This document shows positions 45,979-55,608 of a stretch of DNA of 64,000 nt, in pieces; position 1 is the first letter of the stretch; each line of letters opens with the position of its first letter. A model generated the notes under the pieces. The model did not search any database. It saw only the letters and a list, made by a program, of their open reading frames with translations, and had not been told where the DNA came from. Source of the DNA: Staphylococcus hominis subsp. hominis (GTDB lineage Bacteria > Bacillota > Bacilli > Staphylococcales > Staphylococcaceae); contig NZ_PPQE01000030.1 of assembly GCF_002901845.1 (NCBI RefSeq), forward strand, positions 62,001-126,000. The letters are read 5' to 3'. A program made the translations under genes and the position numbers.

Positions 45979-46737
45979 ATGTTATTAGATGAGAGAGTTA
46001 ATGCTAACTTTGATAAATTAAATGACAATGACCTTCATATAGCTCATTTTGTTAATACACATATAGAACAATGTAAAACTTTAAAAATACAAGAACTATC
46101 ACAATATACACATGCATCAAACGCAACGATTCATCGTTTCACCCGTAAATTAGGCTTTGATGGCTATAGTGATTTTAAATCTTATTTAAAATTTGAAAGT
46201 CAATCTTTACATGAAGTTCCTACCGATTCAATCAAACAATTTAAACAAGAAATTGAAACAACATTTACTTACCTAGAAAGGGTAAATTTTAACCTTATTA
46301 CTGAAAAAATTGATAAAGCTACCAATGTATACTTATATGGTACTGGACGAGCTCAGAAAAATGTAGCTGAAGAGGCACAACGTATCTTATTAACTATGCA
46401 TAAAAATGTAATTGTATTGCATGATGAACATGAGATTAAAATGGTACTTAACTACTCTAATGAAGATGACTTATTTTTTGTGATTTCTTTATCTGGAGAA
46501 ACTCACCAATTAACTGAGATTACTAATTTACTTCAATTGCGCCAACGTTATTTTATTTCTGTTACAACCATGAAAGACAATACATTAGCACAAAAGGCAA
46601 ATTATAATGTTTACGTTTCTAGTCATACATTTTATTTATACAATGATATAGATTATTCTAGCTTTATTAATTATCATATCTTCTTTGAAACGTTACTAAG
46701 AAAATATAATGAGCGAAAAGAAAACGGTGAATTATAA
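45979..46737 (+). CDS. RpiR/MurR-family regulator (HTH-SIS) of the PTS gene
   Basis: 252 residues. HTH_6 about 1-75 (KIQELSQYTHASNATIHRFTRKLGFDGYSDFKSYL) and SIS domain about 100-230 with VYLYGTGRAQKNVAEEAQRIL and FFVISLSGETHQLTEI. Divergent from the EIICB gene with 200 nt between, so it very likely controls it by sensing a phosphosugar. Ends at a shared terminator. Confidence 0.87.
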   Translation: MLLDERVNANFDKLNDNDLHIAHFVNTHIEQCKTLKIQELSQYTHASNATIHRFTRKLGFDGYSDFKSYLKFESQSLHEVPTDSIKQFKQEIETTFTYLERVNFNLITEKIDKATNVYLYGTGRAQKNVAEEAQRILLTMHKNVIVLHDEHEIKMVLNYSNEDDLFFVISLSGETHQLTEITNLLQLRQRYFISVTTMKDNTLAQKANYNVYVSSHTFYLYNDIDYSSFINYHIFFETLLRKYNERKENGEL

Positions 46738-46742
46738 TAAAT

Positions 46743-46789
46743 AAAAAGACCTATTAAGTAATAACTTACTCTTACTCAATAGGTCTTTT
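46743..46789. terminator. Bidirectional terminator
   Basis: AAAAGACCTATT / AATAGGTCTTTT stem between the RpiR-type gene and the convergent SRPBCC gene. Confidence 0.85.
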
Positions 46790-46797
46790 CATTTTAA

Positions 46798-47316
46798 TTA
46801 AAGTAACATATCATTGTCCTCTACATATTGATCTAAAACTTCATTCATTCGATCAAACATTAATTCTAAACCATGTGCAGTAGAATCATGATATTCTTTC
46901 TTTTTATGTTTATATTCTAAAGCCGTTAAACGACGTTCTTTTTCTACTATAGATTGATAGTAAAAGAACATTTGCGTACCGCCTGATTCACGCTCTTCAA
47001 ATTCTACTTCAATAACATCTTGACTATCGCTTAATTCTGGCATTCCAATAGTCATTTTGATATATTCATCGGATACTAATTCTTCATATTTACCTTGAAT
47101 TACATTTTGTTTACCATTACGAGCATCTACTATACGATATTGTCCACCTTCATGAATATCTGCATCAAATAACTTATTTGTTCGTTGGGAGGTCATAAAC
47201 CATTGCTTTAATAAGTTTATATCTGTCCAAGCACTATAAACAAATTCTGGAGAATATTTAAATAAACGCTCAATATGAATCTCAACTTGTTCATTTTCTA
47301 CATTATATTTTGCCAC
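46798..47316 (-). CDS. SRPBCC (AHSA1/START-like) domain protein
   Basis: 172 residues. Starts VEIHIERLFKYSPEFVYSAWTDINLLKQWFMTS, the Bet-v1-like ligand-pocket fold, with GGQYRIVDARNGKQNVIQGKYEE and VEVEFEERESGGTQMFFYYQ. Such proteins bind hydrophobic ligands; function unknown. C-terminal helix ends DQYVEDNDMLL. Single gene. Confidence 0.8.
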   Translation of the reverse strand: MAKYNVENEQVEIHIERLFKYSPEFVYSAWTDINLLKQWFMTSQRTNKLFDADIHEGGQYRIVDARNGKQNVIQGKYEELVSDEYIKMTIGMPELSDSQDVIEVEFEERESGGTQMFFYYQSIVEKERRLTALEYKHKKKEYHDSTAHGLELMFDRMNEVLDQYVEDNDMLL

Positions 47317-47436
47317 TCATCTCACCTACTTTCACTCTTAGTTATATTTTAACGCATTTATAAATACTACCAAAATTTCAACTATCAGAAATTAAAAAAA
47401 TATAAATTTAGATGATTTTAACTTGTTATATATCAT

Positions 47437-48729
47437 TTATTTCGTCTTAAGACGTGGAAATCTAAATACAATTGCTAGAATTCCACAAATGCCTAATAAA
47501 ATTGAATAAATACAATATGGCATCATACTAAAAGGAGATATTCCAGCGACACCCGCTGCTGCAATAAGTTGAGGGCTATAGGGTAACAGACCTTGAAAAC
47601 ATCCAGCAAAAATATCAAGAAGACTTGCTGATTTACGAGGATCTACTTCATACTCGTCGGCAATATTTTTAGCCAATGGTCCTGACATAATAATTGAAAT
47701 TGTGTTATTTGCTGTAGCGATATCCGCTACACTCACAAGACTAGCGATACCAAATTCAGCACCACGTTTCGATTTCACTTTCGATTTCACAAAATTAAGC
47801 AACCATTCTACACCGCCATTATGTTGAATAAGACCAACAAGCCCACCAATAAGTAAAGCTATAATTGCAATATCTTCCATTCCAATAATTCCTTTTGATA
47901 TAGCAGTTAATAAACCTTTCCAATTGAAAGAACCATCAATAAGACCAATGATTCCAGAAAGTATAGTACCACTAATTAAAACTACGATAACATTCACACC
48001 AATGACGGCTAAAACAAGCACTAAAATATAAGGAATGACTTTCACTAAGTTATAATCATATTGCTTAGAATGATCAACATGTACACCATTTGTTAAGAAA
48101 AATAAAATGATAATTGTTAGAATTGCACCTGGTAAAACAATCCAAAAATTAACTTTAAACTTATCGCTCATTTTTGTTTTTTGAGTACGTACTGCTGCTA
48201 TTGTGGTATCTGATATCATTGATAAATTATCACCAAACATCGCACCGCCTACTACTGTTCCCATCGCTAACATAGCTGAAATATCAGTTGCCTGAGAAAA
48301 TCCAAATCCTACAGGTGCAAGTGCTGCGATCGTTCCAACTGAGGTTCCCATAGAGATAGAGACAAACATACAAATTATAAACAATCCTACAATAATAAAA
48401 TTTTGTGGTATGAGTGATAGTCCTAAATTAACTGTAGACGTAACACCACCCATTTTTTCAGCAGTAGTTGAAAATGCACCTGCTAAGATAAAGATGAAAA
48501 CCATTAGGACAATATTTGAATGCCCTGCTCCTTGGGTAAATATTTCAATCTTTTTTGAAAATTTTTCTTTTCTATTCATCATTAATGCTACAATCACAGT
48601 AATCGTTATCGCAACATTTAAAGGCATATTACTAAAATCTCCAGTAGCGATTCCTATTCCTAAAAATAATGCAATAAATAGCACAAGAGGTAGTAGTGCC
48701 CATGCATGCCCTTTATTACCTTCTCCCAT
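47437..48729 (-). CDS. NhaC-family Na+/H+ antiporter-like transporter
   Basis: 430 residues from ATG at 48729; a longer frame to 48786 adds 19 polar residues and has no ribosome site. About 11 helices; SISMGTSVGTIAALAPVGF and FGDNLSMISDTTIAAVRTQ are NhaC/ArcD-like blocks, and VADIATANNTISIIMSGP is the pair in the second half. Moves sodium or an organic solute. Distinct from the NhaC protein at 22.4 kb (low resemblance except the motifs). Confidence 0.84.
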   Translation of the reverse strand: MGEGNKGHAWALLPLVLFIALFLGIGIATGDFSNMPLNVAITITVIVALMMNRKEKFSKKIEIFTQGAGHSNIVLMVFIFILAGAFSTTAEKMGGVTSTVNLGLSLIPQNFIIVGLFIICMFVSISMGTSVGTIAALAPVGFGFSQATDISAMLAMGTVVGGAMFGDNLSMISDTTIAAVRTQKTKMSDKFKVNFWIVLPGAILTIIILFFLTNGVHVDHSKQYDYNLVKVIPYILVLVLAVIGVNVIVVLISGTILSGIIGLIDGSFNWKGLLTAISKGIIGMEDIAIIALLIGGLVGLIQHNGGVEWLLNFVKSKVKSKRGAEFGIASLVSVADIATANNTISIIMSGPLAKNIADEYEVDPRKSASLLDIFAGCFQGLLPYSPQLIAAAGVAGISPFSMMPYCIYSILLGICGILAIVFRFPRLKTK

Positions 48730-48825
48730 ATTTAACCTACTTTCATTAATACTAATTGAATTTATATTTAAAGGTACAAGATTCATGTATCATCGTCAAT
48801 ACAATTACATGTAAAATTCATATTA

Positions 48826-49437
48826 TTATGATTCTGGACGTTCAATTGTAAATGTGTCTCCGAGTTTAGAATAATTATTTCCCGCTAAACGTGCTACCGG
48901 TTTAAGCTGATTAGAATCAATTTTACTATCCTCAAAATAGACATCTTCACTTATATGATACATAACAACGTCTCCTATAATTAAATCAGCACCATCATTT
49001 TTAGTACCTAATTGAATCATTTGATCTAATTTACATTCAAAACGAATATTAGATTCTTTCACAGCAGGCGTCTTTATCATAGATGAACTGATAAGAGTCA
49101 ATGATGTACGTTCTAATTCATTGTCTTCGTATTTTAAAGGTGCAGCCGTCTCATTGATATCTTCAATATTGAATTCATCTGTAATGTGCACAACAAATTC
49201 TTTTGTTTTTTCAATATTTATAGCTGTATCTTTACGCTTACCATTACTTCTTTGTGCTGCAATTGCTATCATAGGTGGTTTATTATTCACTACATTGAAA
49301 AAGCTAAATGGCGCACCGTTTAAATTACCTTTTTCATCTTCCGATGTTACAAACGCAATAGGTCTAGGGATAACTGAACCACTTAATAATTTATAATTTT
49401 GAATGTCTGATAATTGATTTGGATTAATCTCTTTCAT
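48826..49437 (-). CDS. Flavin reductase-like FMN-binding protein
   Basis: 203 residues. The DIM6/NTAB flavin-reductase fold: LLSGSVIPRPIAFVTSEDEKGNLNGAPFSFFNVVNNKPPM near 17-56, and C-terminal HISEDVYFEDSKID and PVARLAGNNYSKLG. Binds FMN and reduces it with NAD(P)H or acts on another substrate. AAAGGAGAA precedes the ATG. It could be co-transcribed with the NhaC gene 96 nt downstream. Confidence 0.85.
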   Translation of the reverse strand: MKEINPNQLSDIQNYKLLSGSVIPRPIAFVTSEDEKGNLNGAPFSFFNVVNNKPPMIAIAAQRSNGKRKDTAINIEKTKEFVVHITDEFNIEDINETAAPLKYEDNELERTSLTLISSSMIKTPAVKESNIRFECKLDQMIQLGTKNDGADLIIGDVVMYHISEDVYFEDSKIDSNQLKPVARLAGNNYSKLGDTFTIERPES

Positions 49438-49464
49438 TTTTAATTCTCCTTTATAAAATAAAAA

Positions 49465-49490
49465 GCGAGAGATTTCTAAAAATCTCTCGC
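49465..49490 (-). terminator. Terminator of the SDR gene
   Basis: GCGAGAGATTT / AAATCTCTCGC with loop CTAA; T-rich on the minus strand. Confidence 0.88.
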
Positions 49491-49514
49491 CAGTATACTT
49501 AACATTTTACTAAA

Positions 49515-50396
49515 TTAGTCGATTTGAATACCACCAGTAACGCTATGAACTTGACCAGTTAAATAACTACCATCTTCTGAAGCAAATAATACATATGGTC
49601 CCACACATTCAACAGGTTGACCTGCACGACCTAGTGGAGTAGCTTGGCCAAATTCTGGTATTGCTGATTGAGGTTGTCCACCACTGATTTGTAAAGGTGA
49701 CCAAAATGGTCCTGGCGCTACACTATTCACTCTAATACCTTTATCTCCAAATTCTTCAGAAAGACTTTTTGTTAATGAAATAATTGCTGCTTTAGAAGCG
49801 GCATAATCATGTAAAATTGCAGCAGGTTTATACCCTTGCACTGAAGATGTCGTTGTAATTGAAGCACCTGGTTTTAAATATTTAGTTGCTGCTTGAGCAG
49901 TCCAAAAAATTGGATAGACATTTGTTTCAAATGTTTCAGCAAATTGTTCAGTTGTAAATCCATGAATATCATCATGATACTGTTGATGACCTGCAACAAG
50001 AGTAATGTTGTCTAAGCCACCTAATTCATTATAAGCTTGTTTTACTAAATCATAGTTAAACTGCTCATTTCTCACATCTCCAGGGATAAGCACTGCTTTT
50101 CTTCCAGCTTTTTCGATGACTTTTTTAACTTCTTGTGCATCTTGTTCTTCACTTGGTAAGTAGTTAAGAACTACATCAGCACCTTCTTTAGCATAAGCAA
50201 TTGCTGCTGCACGTCCAATACCTGAATCGCCACCAGTTACAAGCATTTTATAATCTTGTAAACGACCATGACCTTCATATGATTCTTCACCACAATCTGG
50301 TTTAGGTGACATTTTATATTGATAACCTGGTGTTTCTTGTTCTTGTTTTTTATAATCAGAATCTTTAAATTTAGTTCTTGGATCTTGTGCACCCAT
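49515..50396 (-). CDS. Short-chain dehydrogenase/reductase, general-stress type
   Basis: 293 residues from ATG at 50396 (AGGAGATGA upstream; an ATG nine nt earlier is too close). The N-terminal 45 residues are polar (QDPRTKFKDSDYKKQEQETPG), typical of the YhxC/YhdF/GsiB-like stress SDRs. Then cofactor motif VTGGDSGIGRAAAIAYA near 55, active-site S-x12-Y-x3-K as SSVQGYKPAAILHDYAASKAA, and APGPFWSPL. NAD(P)-dependent oxidoreductase, substrate unknown. Confidence 0.88.
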   Translation of the reverse strand: MGAQDPRTKFKDSDYKKQEQETPGYQYKMSPKPDCGEESYEGHGRLQDYKMLVTGGDSGIGRAAAIAYAKEGADVVLNYLPSEEQDAQEVKKVIEKAGRKAVLIPGDVRNEQFNYDLVKQAYNELGGLDNITLVAGHQQYHDDIHGFTTEQFAETFETNVYPIFWTAQAATKYLKPGASITTTSSVQGYKPAAILHDYAASKAAIISLTKSLSEEFGDKGIRVNSVAPGPFWSPLQISGGQPQSAIPEFGQATPLGRAGQPVECVGPYVLFASEDGSYLTGQVHSVTGGIQID

Positions 50397-50484
50397 TAAA
50401 ATCATCTCCTATTTAATCACTCAATACTGGTTTACCACATTAAATAGTAATTAAATCATAATTCCAAAAATTTTCTAATAAATA

Positions 50485-51603
50485 TTATGCTAATAATTGA
50501 TAAATCAGTTCTATAAAATAATCAGGTATTTTTTCTAAAATACGTTCATCTGGATTGTATTTTGGATGATGTAAATCATATTCGCTATTCGATCCAATAA
50601 ATGCAAATACCCCTGGATGATGCTCTAATAAACCAGAAAAATCTTCTCCAATTGTATACGGATGTTCTAAATCAATTACTGTGTATCCTACTTTTTTTGC
50701 CGCTTCTTTAGCATGTTTGGTAAGCTCTACGTCATTAATAACTGCGCCTGGTAAACGTGTATAAATTAATTCAATCTCTATATTAAATAATTGTTCTAAT
50801 CCTTTAGCAATGTCATGCATACGTTGTTCAATATAATCTTGTACGTCAGGTTTGAATGAACGTACCGTACCTTGAACATAAGCATTATCTGCTATAACAT
50901 TCCAAGTATTACCTGAAGACACTTCTCCTATTGTAATGACAGCACTATCAAAGGCAGATAAATTACGACTAATAATTGTTTGCAAACTTGTAATTAATTG
51001 CCCTAACGCCATTACAGGGTCATTGCCTTGCTCTGGCTTGGCAGCATGAGCTCCTTTGCCATGAATTTTAAATTCAAAACGATCTACAGCAGAAGTAATA
51101 GGACCTGATTTAATGGCAAATTCTCCAATATCTAATGTTGGATAATTGTGAAATCCAATAATCGCTTGTACATCATCTAGTGCATTGGTTTTAGCCATGA
51201 CTTTAGCTCCATATCCAAGTTCTTCGGCTGGTTGAAATAAAAACCTTACTCTTCCATTTAATTGTTCTTCTTCTTCTTTTAACTTGGTAGCAATAGCTAA
51301 GATACTAGCCATGTGAATATCATGTCCACAAGCATGCATCACTCCATCATTAGTAGAAGTAAAATCTTGACTAACTTGCTCCTGAATAGGTAACGCATCA
51401 ATATCAGTACGAACCGCGATACACTTTTCTCCTTGTCCTATTTCTGCTACTAGACCCGTTTCCATTGGAATGTCAATCATTTTAATATTGTATGAAGTTA
51501 ATATATCTTTTATACGTTGCGTCGTTTTATATTCGTATTTTGATAACTCAGGATATTGATGAAACATACGTCTCCATTTTACAACATCGTTAAAACTTGT
51601 CAT
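50485..51603 (-). CDS. M20-family amidohydrolase / aminoacylase-like peptidase
   Basis: 372 residues from ATG at 51603; a GTG at 51612 is the alternative. Zinc-binding motifs: MHACGHDIHMA near 99-109 and PAEELGYGAKVM near 134-145, then GFHNYP and the dimerisation domain with GKGAHAAKPEQGNDPV near 194. Typical of N-acyl-amino-acid amidohydrolases of the IAA-amino-acid hydrolase/hippurate hydrolase type. Substrate unknown. Confidence 0.88.
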   Translation of the reverse strand: MTSFNDVVKWRRMFHQYPELSKYEYKTTQRIKDILTSYNIKMIDIPMETGLVAEIGQGEKCIAVRTDIDALPIQEQVSQDFTSTNDGVMHACGHDIHMASILAIATKLKEEEEQLNGRVRFLFQPAEELGYGAKVMAKTNALDDVQAIIGFHNYPTLDIGEFAIKSGPITSAVDRFEFKIHGKGAHAAKPEQGNDPVMALGQLITSLQTIISRNLSAFDSAVITIGEVSSGNTWNVIADNAYVQGTVRSFKPDVQDYIEQRMHDIAKGLEQLFNIEIELIYTRLPGAVINDVELTKHAKEAAKKVGYTVIDLEHPYTIGEDFSGLLEHHPGVFAFIGSNSEYDLHHPKYNPDERILEKIPDYFIELIYQLLA

Positions 51604-51684
51604 CAATGTCACTTCCCTTCCTCTAAGTCCAATAAAATGTTGTATAGTCTATAGTATCATAATTATCAAACTTTTCTTATAACT

Positions 51685-51731
51685 AAATAAGAGTAGATAC
51701 CCATTACTTAGAATGTGGACTACTCTTATTT
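51685..51731 (-). terminator. Terminator of hutG
   Basis: AAATAAGAGTAG / CTACTCTTATTT, 12-bp stem with long loop. Confidence 0.82.
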
Positions 51732-51758
51732 AAAAGTTCATTTCAATTTTTAAAATAA

Positions 51759-52694
51759 CTACTCAATAAAATGGTGAATAAAATTCGCTGCAAGTTGAGC
51801 AGTACGATGATCAATATCATAATTTGGATTGACTTCGGCAATACTAATAGAAGACGTCTTTCCACTTAATATGACGCGTTTACCTATATCAAATACAGAA
51901 TGAGGATTCAATCCGAGTACAGTAGGTTCACTTACTCCAGGCGCAAATGCACTATCGATGGCGTCCATACTAATTGTAAACATAATCGTTTCATGCTGAT
52001 GAATAAATCGTTCAATTTTATCTTTAATGGTTGGAGACAAATCATTTAAAATTTCATCTGCATATACATAGATAATTCCTTTTTCTTCAGCATATTCATA
52101 TAGAGAACGTGTATTTCTACCTTGAGACAAGCCTAAAACTAAGTAATCAACATTATCATCTTTTTCTAAAATTTGTCTGAACATTGTACCAGAATTAGAT
52201 TGTACATCAGCACGCGTCTCGAAATGTGAATCGATATTAATAATGCCAATAGAAGCATCAGGATAAGTGTGTCTCGTTGCTAGATATTGTGCATATGCGA
52301 TATCATGTCCTCCACCAACAAAAAAAGATTGGTGATGCTGTTGAATAACTCGAGCAGCCAAATGTCCCATTTCTTCTTGAACTTCACTTAGAGAACCTTT
52401 TGTATATTCTACATTTCCATAATCAACAAGAGATTCACATTCACTTAAATCCGGTAATTGGGCAAAAGCTTTTTTTATTTCATCTGGTCCTTTTTTAGCA
52501 CCCATTCTTCCTTCATTCAGTTCAATCCCTTTATCAACGGCATAGCCTAACAAACCTACACCAACTTTATCAAAACGATTGTCTATATTTTCTAAATTAG
52601 CAAATGTGACGGTCTGAAAATGCTTAAACTGCTTAGGATCATTTTGACTATCTACTCTTCCTTTCCATAGTTTTGGATTGCTTTTACTGTACAT
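51759..52694 (-). CDS. hutG: Formimidoylglutamase-like ureohydrolase HutG
   Basis: 311 residues, arginase/agmatinase superfamily. GGGHD at 127-131, then D155-S-H157-F-E159 where the family has DAHxD, and SMDAIDSAFAPGV near 247-259. HutG cleaves N-formimidoyl-glutamate in histidine breakdown. No hutI or hutU neighbours are present, and the second motif has Glu for Asp, so activity or substrate may differ. AGGAGG precedes the start. Confidence 0.82.
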   Translation of the reverse strand: MYSKSNPKLWKGRVDSQNDPKQFKHFQTVTFANLENIDNRFDKVGVGLLGYAVDKGIELNEGRMGAKKGPDEIKKAFAQLPDLSECESLVDYGNVEYTKGSLSEVQEEMGHLAARVIQQHHQSFFVGGGHDIAYAQYLATRHTYPDASIGIINIDSHFETRADVQSNSGTMFRQILEKDDNVDYLVLGLSQGRNTRSLYEYAEEKGIIYVYADEILNDLSPTIKDKIERFIHQHETIMFTISMDAIDSAFAPGVSEPTVLGLNPHSVFDIGKRVILSGKTSSISIAEVNPNYDIDHRTAQLAANFIHHFIE

Positions 52695-52952
52695 AATAAT
52701 AGATGCCTCCTAATTATTTAAGGTTACCTTAATCATATAACATATTTTATACAATCAATACCCATTTTTATTAAATTATTCACCCTTTAATTTATGATTC
52801 AGACATTAAATATTAGTTTCAAAAATTTAAAAATAATTCAATACTATTACATTTTAATGATATTTAAAATGGACAATTTATTTATCCCCTTGTAATATGT
52901 ATAATATTAAGGAAAGAATATATATATGGTTACCCTAATGGAGGTTACATAC

Positions 52953-54014
52953 ATGAAGACGAAACGTATTTCAGGATTTCAATGGGCTTTAACAATTTTT
53001 GTATTTTTCGTTGTTACAATGGCATTGTCTTTAATCCTGCGAGACTTTCAAGCATCTATTGGTATTAAACGTTTTGTGTTTAGTATTAATAATTTAGCGC
53101 CATTTATTGCTGCAATAATTTGTATTATTGCATTTAAAAATAAGCGTACTCAACTAGCTGGTTTGAATTTCTCTATTGATATTAGAGTTATTGAACGTAT
53201 AATACTTGCGTTAATTTTACCGCTCATTATTTTTATTATTGGAATGATGAGTTTCAATAGATTTGCTGATAGTTTTATTTTATTACAAGCCAATGATTTA
53301 TCAGTATCTGTATTTACAATTATTATTGGTCATATTTTCATGGCTTTCTTTGCTGAATTTGGATTCCGTTCATATTTACAAAATATTGTTGAAAGTAAAG
53401 TCAATACATTTTTTGCTTCAATCATTGTAGGTTTAATGTATTCTATTTGGACTATTAACACGACATATGGAATGCAATATGCAGGTTATCACTTCTTATA
53501 TACATTTATGTTTTCAATGATTGTGGGTGAATTAATCAGAGCAACTAAAGGTCGTACGATTTATATTGCAATGCTATTCCATGCTGCAATGACATTTGCT
53601 CAAGTATTCTTATTTAGCGAAGAAACTGGTGACTTATTCTCTATGAAAGTCATTGCTTTAAGTACTACAATTGTTGGTATTATTTTCATTCTTTTAAGTT
53701 TAGTCATTCGCTTTATCTTATATAAAACAACAAACCAATCATTAGATGAAGTAGAACCTAATAATTATTTAGACCATGTAAATGATGACACAGATGATTC
53801 AAATAAGACATCTAATAGTGAATTGGACAAAAAAGAAACGTTACATCAATCGTTACAAGAAAATAATGTGACTCATACACAGACTAATGAATCTGAAGTC
53901 CAAGACGGTGATCATCATTTAAAATCATCTTCTAAATATGCAGAAGATAGACGCTCATCTGTAGTGGATGATGTAAAAGAAGAAATCAATAATATCAATA
54001 AATCTAATAAATAA
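52953..54014 (+). CDS. lyrA: LyrA/SpdC, CPBP-fold membrane protein of cell-wall metabolism
   Basis: 353 residues from ATG at 52953 (GGAGG upstream); a longer frame is unsupported. Eight or so helices in the first 255 residues, then a hydrophilic, Asp/Glu/Ser/Asn-rich cytoplasmic tail (about 260-353). The CPBP motif EExxxR appears as A134-E135-F-G-F-R139, so the first Glu is missing; H210 (MLFHAAM) remains. This fits SpdC/LyrA, which acts as a scaffold for glucosaminidase and WalK rather than a protease. Located beside rpiA as in S. aureus. Confidence 0.83.
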   Translation: MKTKRISGFQWALTIFVFFVVTMALSLILRDFQASIGIKRFVFSINNLAPFIAAIICIIAFKNKRTQLAGLNFSIDIRVIERIILALILPLIIFIIGMMSFNRFADSFILLQANDLSVSVFTIIIGHIFMAFFAEFGFRSYLQNIVESKVNTFFASIIVGLMYSIWTINTTYGMQYAGYHFLYTFMFSMIVGELIRATKGRTIYIAMLFHAAMTFAQVFLFSEETGDLFSMKVIALSTTIVGIIFILLSLVIRFILYKTTNQSLDEVEPNNYLDHVNDDTDDSNKTSNSELDKKETLHQSLQENNVTHTQTNESEVQDGDHHLKSSSKYAEDRRSSVVDDVKEEINNINKSNK

Positions 54015-54050
54015 AAAGAGAGGAACTTAAAAATGTTCCTCTCTTTTTTA
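54012..54050. terminator. Bidirectional terminator of lyrA and rpiA
   Basis: AAAAAGAGAGGAAC / GTTCCTCTCTTTTTT, 14-bp stem, overlapping both gene ends. Confidence 0.92.
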
Positions 54051-54737
54051 CTTTTTATTAATTACTTTAATTCCTTCTTGAGTGCCAATAATCGCTTGTG
54101 TTGTTATATCTAAAAAATAACCTGTTTCTAGCACACCTGTGAGATGAATTAAAAATTCATGTAATTGATAAGGATCTATCTTACTTTTTAATTCACAGTC
54201 TAAAATATAATTTCCATTATCTGTAATAAATGGTATATCCTCATTCATTCTTCGTTCGACTGAGATATCATGATATGCTTCAATTTTTTTAGATACAAGT
54301 AACCAGTTAAATTTATCAACTTCAATAGGTAATTTGAAGGTTTCACCTAAGTAATTTACCATTTTACTTTCGTCTGCTAAAACGATAAATTTTCTTGCCA
54401 TTTCATCAATGACTTTCTCTCTGAATAAGGCACCTCCGCCTCCTTTAATAAGGTTTAAATCTGAATCAATTTCATCTGCACCATCAATAGCTAAATTTAT
54501 ATAAGTAATATCATTAATATCAACCACATTAATATTATATTGTTTAGCAAGAAATTCACTTTTATTAGATGTACATACACCTGTAACATTTAAATTATCT
54601 TGTTGAATACGCTCTGCAATCTTAGGGATCAATAGTTCAATTGTACTTCCTGTTCCAATTCCAAGAATCATATTATCTTGAATTTGAGCCACTGCATCAT
54701 CTGTCGTCATTAATTTGAGTTCTTTCGCATCCTTCAT
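54048..54737 (-). CDS. rpiA: Ribose-5-phosphate isomerase A
   Basis: 229 residues. Interconverts ribose-5-phosphate and ribulose-5-phosphate in the pentose phosphate pathway. Substrate-binding GIGTGSTIELL near 26-36, DGADEID near 83-89, GGGGALFREKVID near 96-108 with catalytic Glu, and LTGVLETGYFLDIT near the C-terminus. Confidence 0.96.
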   Translation of the reverse strand: MKDAKELKLMTTDDAVAQIQDNMILGIGTGSTIELLIPKIAERIQQDNLNVTGVCTSNKSEFLAKQYNINVVDINDITYINLAIDGADEIDSDLNLIKGGGGALFREKVIDEMARKFIVLADESKMVNYLGETFKLPIEVDKFNWLLVSKKIEAYHDISVERRMNEDIPFITDNGNYILDCELKSKIDPYQLHEFLIHLTGVLETGYFLDITTQAIIGTQEGIKVINKK

Positions 54738-54896
54738 CGGTACTATAACTCCTTTTCATATACTCATTTATTATTTTACACTAGCCTTTTTAAAATACCT
54801 AGGTCTATTTTACATTCATTTAATTTATCAAAAAAATTTTTATACTTTTTAAAAATATAGTAAAATAACAGATATTATAAAAAAGGAGAGCATAAC

Positions 54897-55553
54897 ATGA
54901 TTCCGGTATATGCTATTTCAACTGGTAAAATTGAAACTTTAAACTATGATCAAAAACGTCCAATGCATTCTGCTTTAAATAAAACAATGTTTTCTGGAAA
55001 AATGTGGTTATCTTATACAGGGTTCAGTGAGGATGAACAAGCTTATAAAGACCATGGTGGTCCACACAAAGCTGTTTGTTGTTTTAGTAAGGAAAATTAT
55101 GCAATGTATAAAAATGATATTAATATACTACCTGATTATGCAATGTTTGGTGAAAATTTAACTCTCGTTGACCTTGATGAAAATGATGTGTATTTTGGAA
55201 ATCAATATCAATTAGGAGAGGCAATTGTAGAAGTTTCTGAAATACGAGAACCTTGCTGGAAGATTCAAAGAAAGTATGGTATTAAACATTTAGTTAAGCG
55301 GATGTCATCCTCCGGTAAAACAGGATTTTATATGCGTGTTTTAAAAGAAGGTTATGTGCAGCAACAAGATCATTTATTACTCCTTAAAACTGCCGAATCT
55401 CCTACACGCTTATCTGTTCAAAATTTGAATGATATTTATTATAATGACCGCGAAAATATAGACCGTTTAAATCAAGCTATTAATAATCCTTACTTATCTC
55501 CTAAACGTATTGAAAAATTGAAATTATTAAAAGAAAAAGCAATGAATAAATAA
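54897..55553 (+). CDS. MOSC-domain protein, YiiM-like
   Basis: 218 residues. MOSC domain about 25-160: HGGPHKAVCCFSKENY near 56-71 and EVSEIREPCWKIQRKYG near 117-133, with the conserved Cys125 that would bind sulfur or the molybdenum cofactor. C-terminal 3-alpha part (about 165-218). YiiM members reduce N-hydroxylated bases with molybdenum cofactor. AAGGAG lies 7 nt before ATG. It may use the cofactor made at 5-14 kb. Confidence 0.87.
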   Translation: MIPVYAISTGKIETLNYDQKRPMHSALNKTMFSGKMWLSYTGFSEDEQAYKDHGGPHKAVCCFSKENYAMYKNDINILPDYAMFGENLTLVDLDENDVYFGNQYQLGEAIVEVSEIREPCWKIQRKYGIKHLVKRMSSSGKTGFYMRVLKEGYVQQQDHLLLLKTAESPTRLSVQNLNDIYYNDRENIDRLNQAINNPYLSPKRIEKLKLLKEKAMNK

Positions 55554-55593
55554 AAACATACCTCTATCACTTAATGTCATAGTGGTATGTTTC
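55554..55593 (+). terminator. Terminator of the MOSC gene
   Basis: AAACATACC / GGTATGTTT with extra pairing CTATCAC / GTCATAG-like inside; T-poor tail. Confidence 0.6.
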
Positions 55594-55608
55594 TGAATAA
55601 AAATAAAG

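Noticed and set aside
48410-48814. 134-codon frame opposite the second NhaC gene
   Set aside because: Antisense shadow of hydrophobic coding; Pro/Ser-rich and without a ribosome site.
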